Assembly: GCA_002362155.1 (NCBI GenBank) | Contig: DETN01000141.1 | Location: 1-12,534 of the forward strand | Reading direction: 5' to 3' | Source: Lachnospiraceae bacterium UBA3287 | GTDB lineage: Bacteria; Bacillota; Clostridia; Lachnospirales; Lachnospiraceae | DNA length: 12,534 nt | Shown: in pieces, positions 7,337-12,534 of the stretch | Layout of the letters: every line of letters starts with the position of its first letter | Numbering within the stretch: the stretch's first letter is position 1 | Translations under genes and position numbers: made by a program | Notes under the pieces: generated by a model | What the model saw: only the letters and a program-made list of their open reading frames with translations | The model's database searches: none | What the model was told of the DNA's origin: nothing

Positions 7337-7381
7337 AAAGCGTACAGATGCAGCTTCCGCATCTGTACGCTTTGCTTTTTT
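7337..7381. terminator. Bidirectional terminator between convergent genes
   Basis: AAAGCGTACAGATGC (7337-7351) pairs perfectly with the complementary arm 7359-7373 around a 7-base loop. Ts follow on the plus strand (7375-7381). The A-rich run upstream (7330-7339) supplies a T-run for minus-strand transcripts. It therefore serves both the DUF2812 gene and the converging ABC-F gene. Confidence 0.92.
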
Positions 7382-7387
7382 GGGGAA

Positions 7388-9019
7388 TCAGTTGTCTTCC
7401 TCGGTGGATACGTAGACGGTACGCTTTCTTGCGTCGGCGTTGTTTGCCAGGTACTCGTCGTAGGTGGTCACCTTATCGATGATGGAGCCGTCGGGCAGGA
7501 TCTCGATAATGCGGTTGGCGGTGGTCTCCACGACCTGGTGGTCACGGCAGGCAAAGAGCTCTACACCGGGGAACTTGATCATGCCTTCGTTGAGGGCGGA
7601 GATGGATTCCATATCCAGGTGGTTGGTGGGCTCGTCGAAGATCAGGCAGTTGGCGCCGCTGATCATCATCTTGGACAGCTGGCAGCGGACTCTTTCGCCG
7701 CCGGAGAGGACGTTCAGGCGCTTTACGCCGTCGTCGCCCGCAAAGAGCATTCTGCCCAGGAAGCCTCTGACATAGGTCACGTCCTTGACGGGAGAGTAGC
7801 CGGTCAGCCATTCGGTAATGGTATATTCGCTGGCGAATTCTTTCGAATTATCCTTTTCGAAATAGGTCTGGGAGGTGGTGATGCCCCACTTGTAGGTGCC
7901 TTCGTCGGGCTCCATGTTGCCCATGAGGATCTCGAAGAGGGTGGTCTTGGCCAGCTCCTGGCTGCCTACGAAGGCGATCTTGTCGTCGTGTCCCATGATA
8001 AAGGAAACATTGTCCAGGACCTTGACTCCGTTGATGGTCTTGGAAATACCGCTTACGGTCAGGACCTCGTTGCCGATCTCGCGGTCGGGACGGAAGTCGA
8101 TGTAAGGGTACTTGCGGCTGGAGGGACGGATCTCTTCCAGCTGGATCTTTTCCAGAGCTCTCTTACGGGAGGTAGCCTGCTTGGACTTGGAAGCGTTGGC
8201 CGAGAAACGGGAGATGAACTCCTTGAGTTCCTTGATCTTTTCTTCCTTCTTCTTGTTGGCTTCCTTCATCTGACGGATCATCAGCTGGGAGGACTGGTAC
8301 CAGAAATCGTAGTTGCCGGCGTAGAGCTGGATCTTGCCGTAGTCGATGTCGGCGATATAGGTACATACTTTATTAAGGAAGTAACGGTCGTGGGAGACCA
8401 CGATCACGGTATTCTCAAAGTTGATCAGGAATTCCTCCAGCCAGGCGATGGCGTCCAGATCCAGGTGGTTGGTAGGCTCGTCCAGAAGCAGGACGTCGGG
8501 GCTGCCGAAGAGGGCTCTGGCCAGCAGGACCTTGACCTTCTGGGCGCCGGTCAGCTCTCTCATGAGATAGGCATGGAGATCTGTCTCGATGCCCAGACCG
8601 TTCAGAAGGGTCTCTGCGTCGGACTCGGCCTCCCAGCCGTTCATCTCGGCGAATTCGCCTTCCAGCTCGCTGGCCCGGATGCCGTCCTCGTCGGAGAAAT
8701 CCTCCTTGGCGTAGAGGGCGTCCTTTTCCTTCATGATCTGATAGAGCCTTGCATTGCCCTGGATGACAGTGTCCAGGACCACCTGGCCGTCGTATTTATT
8801 CTGGTCCTGCTCCAGGAAGGAGAGACGCTGGCCGGGTGTCATGGTGACAGTGCCGCTTGAGGTATCCAGCTGTCCGGACAGGATCTTGAGGAAGGTGGAT
8901 TTGCCGGCGCCGTTGGCACCGATGATCCCGTAGCAGTTCCCTTCCGTAAATTTGATGGTAACGTCTTCAAAAAGTGCTCTTTTTCCGAGACGGAGTGTAA
9001 CACCATTTGCTGCGATCAT
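7388..9019 (-). CDS. ABC-F family ATPase, YbiT-like, with atypical second ATP site
   Basis: This 543-aa protein has two ABC domains joined by a charged linker and no membrane segments, the pattern of ABC-F translation factors. Domain 1 has Walker A GANGAGKST (34-42), signature LTGAQ (156-160), Walker B with DEPTNHLD (180-187) and switch H210 in VVSHDR. The linker (about 240-300) is rich in Lys and Glu, like the P-site tRNA-interacting motif. Domain 2 has LSGGE (438-442) and DEPTNHLD (462-469), but its Walker A reads GSQELAKTT (352-360) with Ala for the last Gly, and its switch reads ACRDHQ with R492 where His is expected. Relatives act on ribosomes to relieve stalling; some ABC-F proteins protect against antibiotics, but the closest match by eye is the housekeeping YbiT-type group. 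AGGAGG at 9026-9031 fixes the start. The gene is monocistronic and convergent with the padR operon. Family is secure; the role is inferred. Confidence 0.92.
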   Translation of the reverse strand: MIAANGVTLRLGKRALFEDVTIKFTEGNCYGIIGANGAGKSTFLKILSGQLDTSSGTVTMTPGQRLSFLEQDQNKYDGQVVLDTVIQGNARLYQIMKEKDALYAKEDFSDEDGIRASELEGEFAEMNGWEAESDAETLLNGLGIETDLHAYLMRELTGAQKVKVLLARALFGSPDVLLLDEPTNHLDLDAIAWLEEFLINFENTVIVVSHDRYFLNKVCTYIADIDYGKIQLYAGNYDFWYQSSQLMIRQMKEANKKKEEKIKELKEFISRFSANASKSKQATSRKRALEKIQLEEIRPSSRKYPYIDFRPDREIGNEVLTVSGISKTINGVKVLDNVSFIMGHDDKIAFVGSQELAKTTLFEILMGNMEPDEGTYKWGITTSQTYFEKDNSKEFASEYTITEWLTGYSPVKDVTYVRGFLGRMLFAGDDGVKRLNVLSGGERVRCQLSKMMISGANCLIFDEPTNHLDMESISALNEGMIKFPGVELFACRDHQVVETTANRIIEILPDGSIIDKVTTYDEYLANNADARKRTVYVSTEEDN

Positions 9020-9029
9020 GCAGTTCCTC

Positions 9030-9098
9030 CTAATTACATGTGCATTTGAATGCCTTCTTTATCCTGCCGAGGCACAAATGCCATGTGCCCGCAGACAT
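9030..9098 (-). other. Possible 22-codon leader ORF upstream of the ABC-F gene
   Basis: An ATG at 9098-9096 opens 22 codons (peptide begins MSAGTWHLCLG and ends FKCTCN). The TAG stop at 9032-9030 overlaps the Shine-Dalgarno of the ABC-F gene. The predicted transcription start lies only a few bases before this ATG and no ribosome site precedes it, so translation is uncertain. It is listed because leader peptides are a known control device for some ABC-F resistance genes. Confidence 0.25.
9037..9085 (-). promoter_or_regulatory. Imperfect hairpin in the ABC-F mRNA leader
   Basis: CATGTGCATTTG (9037-9048) and CAAATGCCATG (9075-9085) are complementary except for one bulged base. In the minus-strand leader this would form a stem ending only a few bases before AGGAGG. 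There is no following T-run, so it is not a terminator; it could affect ribosome access or RNA stability. Confidence 0.4.
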
Positions 9099-9106
9099 AC
9101 GATTAT

Positions 9107-9135
9107 ATAATAACGGACTTATACTTTGACTGCAA
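9107..9135 (-). promoter_or_regulatory. Promoter of the ABC-F gene
   Basis: Read on the minus strand, TTGCAG (9135-9130), a 17-base spacer and TATTAT (9112-9107) form a good sigma-A-type promoter. An overlapping TATAAT (9107-9102) lacks a comparable -35. The leader would be about 80 bases. Confidence 0.65.
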
Positions 9136-9392
9136 GTGTGTAATTCCTGTTCCGCGCTGATTTCCGCCGATTTCCGCTGATTTCCGCCGGGAAGCCCCGG
9201 TCTTTCCTTCCTCCTTCCGGGGATCCGGCCCGCAGTGCCTCTGCCCGGGCCTTTCCCCGGGCTTTGCCCCTTTCCTCCGGCAGGCAGAGGAGAAAACAGA
9301 ATTCCATAAAAGGGGCCCTGCGAAAAAACATTAATCCATACGGATTTTCCTGAAAATATAAAAAATTTCAAGAACCATGAAAAAATCTTCTG
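9136..9392. other. Non-coding spacer between divergent promoters, with short repeats
   Basis: No convincing gene is present. The segment holds three tandem 10-base units (GATTTCCGCC, GATTTCCGCT, GATTTCCGCC; 9159-9188). GC-rich inverted repeats follow: GCCCGGG/CCCGGGC (9243-9249 and 9256-9262) inside CCTCTGCC/GGCAGAGG (9238-9245 and 9283-9290). After about 9300 it becomes AT-rich leading into the mglB promoter. Function of the repeats is unknown. Confidence 0.6.
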
Positions 9393-9412
9393 TATTTTTT
9401 TGTGCACTTCGG

Positions 9413-9421
9413 TGTTATAAT
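9413..9421 (+). promoter_or_regulatory. Extended -10 promoter of the mgl operon
   Basis: TGTTATAAT (9413-9421) is a consensus extended -10. The -35 region 17 bases upstream (TATTTT) is weak, which the TGn extension may offset. The leader is about 50 bases and contains a 6-bp stem GCAGTT/AACTGC (9437-9442 and 9449-9454) just before AAGGAGG (9464-9470). I see no convincing cre site. Confidence 0.7.
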
Positions 9422-9477
9422 CTTTATCAGTAACAGGCAGTTGATAAAAACTGCACAAAAACTAAGGAGGTATATTT

Positions 9478-10584
9478 ATGAAAAAGAAACTCGTAAGTGT
9501 CGTACTTGCAGCAGTGATGGGCATGGCCCTTCTGGCAGGCTGCGGCGGCGGATCCGCTGCTCCTGCAGAACAGCCCGCTGAAGAGAAGACCGAAGAAGCC
9601 GCTGAACCCGCTGAGACAGCTGCTGAGGAAACAGCAGAAGCAGCCGGCGGTGAGCTTGCAGACAAGAAGGTCGGCGTCTGCATCTATCAGTTCGCTGACA
9701 ACTTCATGACTCTGTTCAGAGGCGAACTTGAGAGATACCTGATCGAGCAGGGCTTCGCCAAGGAAAACATCACCATCGTTGACGGTGCCAATGACCAGGC
9801 TACACAGTCCGGCCAGATCGACAACTTCATCTCTCAGGGCGTTGACGTTCTGATCATCAACCTTGTAAACTCTTCTTCTGCTTCCACAGTTACCGATAAG
9901 GTAGTTGCCGCCAATATCCCGCTGGTATACATCAACCGTGAGCCCGATGAAGCAGAGCAGCAGAGATGGACAGACAACAACTGGAACGTCTGCTACGTTG
10001 GCTGCGACGCCCGTCAGTCCGGCACATTCCAGGGCGAGATCATCGCCGACCTGGGCCTTGACGCCATCGACTTCAACGGCAACGGCAAGATCGACTACAT
10101 TATGATCGAAGGCGACCCCGAGAACATCGACGCTGCATATCGTACAGAGTACTCCGTAAAGGCTCTGACAGACGCTGGTTTCGAAGTCAACTGCCTGGAT
10201 GATCAGGTTGGTATGTGGGATCAGGTCAAGGGCAACGAGCTGGTCAACAACTCCCTGTCCCAGTACGGCAACGACGTAGAAGTCGTATTCTGCAACAACG
10301 ATGCTATGGCTCTTGGCGCTCTGCAGGCAATCCAGTCTCAGGGACGTACAGTCGGCAAGGACATCTATCTGGTAGGCGTTGACGCCCTGACAGAGGTTGT
10401 TCAGTATGTTATCTCCGGCGAGATCACCGGCACAGTTTTCAACAACCACTTTGCACAGGCTGACAGCGCAGCAGATGCAGCCATCAACTATCTGAACGGC
10501 ACAGGCAACGAGCACAACATCCAGTGCGACTACACAAAGGTCACAGCTGAAAATGCTCAGGAGATCCTTGATTCTCTGCAGTAA
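9478..10584 (+). CDS. mglB: Galactose/glucose-type sugar-binding lipoprotein (MglB-like)
   Basis: This 368-aa lipoprotein should capture sugar outside the membrane and pass it to the MglAC importer. It has a signal peptide with lipobox LLAGC (lipidated C22), then an Ala/Glu-rich tether (about 23-58). The periplasmic-binding fold matches E. coli MglB closely: ADNFMTLFRG, the Trp of GMWDQ, CNNDAMALGA, GVDALTE and TVFNNHFAQ are all in order. The calcium loop is present as DFNGNGKID (198-206). In the sugar-contact segment GDPENIDAAYR, D218 and R222 correspond to E. coli D154 and R158, but N216 stands where E. coli has H152. Galactose or glucose binding is therefore likely but specificity may differ. 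AAGGAGG seven bases before ATG gives a strong start. A hairpin terminator separates it from mglA, consistent with higher expression of the binding protein. Confidence 0.93.
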   Translation: MKKKLVSVVLAAVMGMALLAGCGGGSAAPAEQPAEEKTEEAAEPAETAAEETAEAAGGELADKKVGVCIYQFADNFMTLFRGELERYLIEQGFAKENITIVDGANDQATQSGQIDNFISQGVDVLIINLVNSSSASTVTDKVVAANIPLVYINREPDEAEQQRWTDNNWNVCYVGCDARQSGTFQGEIIADLGLDAIDFNGNGKIDYIMIEGDPENIDAAYRTEYSVKALTDAGFEVNCLDDQVGMWDQVKGNELVNNSLSQYGNDVEVVFCNNDAMALGALQAIQSQGRTVGKDIYLVGVDALTEVVQYVISGEITGTVFNNHFAQADSAADAAINYLNGTGNEHNIQCDYTKVTAENAQEILDSLQ

Positions 10585-10623
10585 GTCTGACGAATCCCAG
10601 AGGTTCTGATCACTGATTTTATG

Positions 10624-10657
10624 GCAGGTGCGGCTGGCGCCGCACCTGCTTTTCTTT
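10624..10657 (+). terminator. Intercistronic terminator/attenuator between mglB and mglA
   Basis: GCAGGTGCGGC (10624-10634) pairs perfectly with GCCGCACCTGC (10639-10649) around TGGC, followed by TTTTCTTT. In sugar importers such a hairpin after the binding-protein gene usually allows partial read-through. No promoter is obvious between it and mglA, so read-through is inferred. Confidence 0.85.
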
Positions 10658-10723
10658 AGCGAAGCAGCATTTTTCCGGCTCTTTTCTCTGAAGGAGGCCG
10701 GAAGCATTGAGAAGGAGATAAGC

Positions 10724-12232
10724 ATGGCAGAATTTTTTCTTGAGTTAAAAGGCGTATCCAAGTCTTTCCCCGGCGTTAAGGCTCTGGATAACGTTTCCCT
10801 TTCGGTCCGCCCCGGAACTGTCCATGCACTGATGGGGGAAAACGGCGCAGGCAAATCGACACTGATGAAGTGTCTCTTCGGCATTTACAAGATGGATGCA
10901 GGTGAGGTATATATCAACGGCGAGAAGGTTACGATCAACAATCCCGATGAAGCCATGAAGATGGGCATCGCCATGGTGCACCAGGAGCTTCAGCCTGTAC
11001 TGCCCAGAAGTGTTGCTGAGAACATGTATCTCGGCAGATTCCCGACACACAACTACGGTCCCTTAAAGGTCATCGACCATAAAAAGATGTATGAAGACAC
11101 TGCTTACTGGCTCAAAGAGGTGGGCATGGACTTTGATCCCAAGGCTCCCCTTTCCGATCTTTCCATCGGCCAGATGCAGTCTATCGAAATTGCGAAGGCA
11201 GTTTCCCACGAAGCAAAGGTCATCATTTTTGACGAACCTACATCCTCCCTTTCCGACAAAGAAGTTGAAGTACTGTTCCGTATCATGAACGATCTTCGTG
11301 ATAAGGGCGTTGCTATGATTTATATTTCCCACAAGATGGATGAGATCAAGCGGATCTCCGACGATATCACCATCATGCGCGACGGCACCTATGTAGGTAC
11401 CTGGCCGGCAGCAGAGATGACGACCGATCAGATCATTGCAAAGATGGTCGGCCGTGAACTGACAAACGTCTATCCTCCCCATCCCTGTGAGCCCGGCGAT
11501 GTGATCCTGGAAGCAAAGAACGTTTCTTCCATTCACGAAAAGTCCTTCCAGGACTGCTCTTTCAAGATCCGCAAGGGCGAGATCGTGGGCTTCGGCGGCC
11601 TGGTCGGCGCCCAGCGTACAGAACTGATGGAAGCCATCTTCGGCATGCGCGGCATCAAGTCCGGTGAGATCTATGTGGGCGGCAAGAAGGTGGACACCAG
11701 ATCGCCCCGCAAGGCCATGAATGCCGGCATCGGTCTGATCACGGAAGACAGACGAGGCAACGGTATCCTGGGCTGCCTGTCCATCAAGGACAACACCGGT
11801 ATTTCCGTTTACGACAAGAACCTGAAGGCAGGCTTCGTACTGGATCATCCTTCCATCAATAAGATCGTTGACGAAAGCATCCAGAAGCTGAGGATCAAGA
11901 CCCCCAATGCCCAGGAAGCCATCGCCAATCTTTCGGGCGGCAACCAGCAGAAGGTCATCATCGCCAGATGGCTGGCCAACGACCCCGATGTTCTGGTCAT
12001 GGACGAGCCTACCAGAGGTATCGACGTCGGTGCCAAGCACGAGATCTATGAGATCATGGTGGAACTGCAGAAGCAGGGCAAGGCCATTATCATGATCTCC
12101 TCTGAAATGGCAGAGCTGTTGGGCATGTCCGACAGGATCTATGTCATGTGCAACGGACATATCCGCGGCGAGATCACCGACCCTGCAGAGATGACCCAGG
12201 AGAAGGTCATGAGTTACGCAACCATGTTCTAA
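10724..12232 (+). CDS. mglA: Galactose/methyl-galactoside importer ATPase (MglA-like)
   Basis: This 502-aa protein has two fused ABC domains, the form typical of carbohydrate uptake (CUT2) transporters. Domain 1: Walker A GENGAGKST (38-46), Q-loop VHQELQ, signature LSIGQ (146-150), Walker B with DEPTSSL (170 on), switch H203 in ISHKMDE. Domain 2 has the family's normal degenerate Walker A, GLVGAQRTE (292-300), with intact LSGGNQQ (403-409) and DEPTRGID (427-434); its switch position reads ISSEMAE without His. The start at 10724 follows AGAAGGAGAT. An upstream in-frame GTG at 10628 would begin inside the terminator hairpin and is rejected. It hydrolyses ATP at the inner membrane face to drive sugar entry through MglC. 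MglA is named over RbsA or XylG because of the MglB-like neighbour. Confidence 0.93.
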   Translation: MAEFFLELKGVSKSFPGVKALDNVSLSVRPGTVHALMGENGAGKSTLMKCLFGIYKMDAGEVYINGEKVTINNPDEAMKMGIAMVHQELQPVLPRSVAENMYLGRFPTHNYGPLKVIDHKKMYEDTAYWLKEVGMDFDPKAPLSDLSIGQMQSIEIAKAVSHEAKVIIFDEPTSSLSDKEVEVLFRIMNDLRDKGVAMIYISHKMDEIKRISDDITIMRDGTYVGTWPAAEMTTDQIIAKMVGRELTNVYPPHPCEPGDVILEAKNVSSIHEKSFQDCSFKIRKGEIVGFGGLVGAQRTELMEAIFGMRGIKSGEIYVGGKKVDTRSPRKAMNAGIGLITEDRRGNGILGCLSIKDNTGISVYDKNLKAGFVLDHPSINKIVDESIQKLRIKTPNAQEAIANLSGGNQQKVIIARWLANDPDVLVMDEPTRGIDVGAKHEIYEIMVELQKQGKAIIMISSEMAELLGMSDRIYVMCNGHIRGEITDPAEMTQEKVMSYATMF

Positions 12233-12283
12233 GGCGCCGCAGGCGTTTTAATGGTAAGGAGCAGCGGAAACGGTCCGGCTGCT
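12233..12283 (+). promoter_or_regulatory. Weak hairpins between mglA and mglC
   Basis: Just after the mglA stop, GGCGCC and GGCGTT can form a short stem with G-U pairs (12233-12247) followed by Ts. Further on, AGCAGCGGA and TCCGGCTGCT (12260-12283) pair with one bulged base. Both are too weak to call terminators; they may tune the mglA:mglC ratio or mRNA decay. Confidence 0.35.
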
Positions 12284-12304
12284 TTATTGAAACGGAGGAT
12301 TCTA

Positions 12305-12534
12305 ATGAACAAAAAAGCTTTTAATATCAAGGATTTCCTGATTAACTACGGCGTTATTCTTATCATCATCATCCTGGTTGTCTTCACAGGCATCAAGTCC
12401 CCCAACTTCGTGTCTCCCTCCAACCTGATGAACCTGCTGCTGAACATGTCCGCACGTCTTGTCATCGCACTGGGCATCGCGGGCTGCGTTATCACCGCAG
12501 GCTGCGACCTGTCCGCAGGTCGTCTGATCGGTCT
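12305..12534 (+). CDS. mglC: Galactose/methyl-galactoside permease (MglC-like), 3'-truncated
   Basis: Only the first 76 codons are present. The ATG at 12305 follows GGAGG at 12294-12298. The translation begins MNKKAFNIKDFL, then a hydrophobic segment (about 14-31, rich in Ile) and a second one around residues 55-70. The stretch ending ALGIAGCVITAGCDLSAG, followed by RLIGL, closely matches the N-terminal region of E. coli MglC (ALGVAGLIVTQGTDLSAGR). It is the third gene of the importer and forms the membrane channel, probably as a homodimer with MglA on the inside. The gene runs off the window end, so length and intactness cannot be judged. Confidence 0.9.
   Translation, partial: MNKKAFNIKDFLINYGVILIIIILVVFTGIKSPNFVSPSNLMNLLLNMSARLVIALGIAGCVITAGCDLSAGRLIG

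Noticed and set aside
7538..8860. 440-codon plus-strand ORF opposite the ABC-F gene
   Set aside because: It is the mirror frame of a clearly conserved ATPase; the translation is a repetitive Val/Gly/Leu/Asp string typical of antisense to GC-biased codons.
9030..9458. 142-codon minus-strand ORF across the ABC-F/mglB spacer
   Set aside because: It runs through both divergent promoters and low-complexity GC-rich repeats, has no good ribosome site, and its translation is Gly/Arg/Lys-rich without any recognisable domain. Only its last 22 codons are considered, as a possible leader ORF.
10628..10723. N-terminal extension of mglA from a GTG at 10628
   Set aside because: The codon sits inside the terminator stem and the extension has no family match; AGAAGGAGAT directly before the ATG at 10724 gives a normal start.
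9427..10884. 485-codon minus-strand ORF opposite mglB
   Set aside because: It is antisense to a well-supported binding protein, crosses the mglB promoter and the mglB-mglA terminator, and shows no domain.
11063..12160. 365-codon minus-strand ORF opposite mglA
   Set aside because: It is antisense to a secure ABC ATPase, with His/Asp/Leu-rich low-information translation.

Overview
The window looks like chromosomal DNA from a Gram-positive anaerobe of the Clostridia, most plausibly a Lachnospiraceae-like gut bacterium. This is inferred from the strong AGGAGG ribosome sites, the lipoprotein-type sugar-binding protein, the MGGFF-type PurF-like protein, the PadR/DUF2812 pair and the YbiT-like ABC-F protein. 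I ran no database search. Base composition is moderately GC-rich and uniform, and I see no insertion sequence, prophage, tRNA, rRNA or CRISPR array.

Layout. (1) 1-1966: most of a polyphosphate kinase gene (ppk1), cut at its 5' end by the window edge. (2) 2115-3533: a PurF-like protein that keeps the PRPP-binding and Fe-S cysteine motifs but has lost the N-terminal nucleophilic Cys and the other glutaminase-pocket residues. It is followed by a 13-bp GC-rich perfect inverted repeat and a strong terminator. (3) 3792-5438: a three-part protein with a pRiA4b ORF-3-like domain, a helical/TPR-like middle and a C-terminal SEC-C zinc motif. (4) 5739-7314: an overlapping PadR regulator and DUF2812 membrane protein. 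They sit behind a promoter whose spacer is exactly filled by one of two perfectly inverted 19-bp operator copies. (5) 7388-9019, minus strand: a YbiT-like ABC-F ATPase with an unusual second nucleotide site. It converges on the PadR operon across a shared bidirectional terminator, and its short leader holds a possible 22-codon ORF and a hairpin. (6) 9478-12534: the start of a galactose/methyl-galactoside-type ABC importer operon, mglB-mglA-mglC. A hairpin terminator after mglB probably sets the excess of binding protein over ATPase, and mglC is cut by the window end.

How the parts work. The right-hand end is one uptake system: the lipoprotein MglB captures sugar, MglC forms the pore and MglA hydrolyses ATP. 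The PadR/DUF2812 pair is probably a self-regulated membrane-stress or drug-responsive unit. ppk1, the PurF-like gene and the pRiA4b/SEC-C gene each have their own transcription signals and no obvious shared pathway. I see no multi-gene defence or mobile system. The most unusual items are the pseudo-glutaminase PurF-like protein, the paired PadR operators, the altered second ATP site and leader of the ABC-F gene, and the pRiA4b/TPR/SEC-C fusion.
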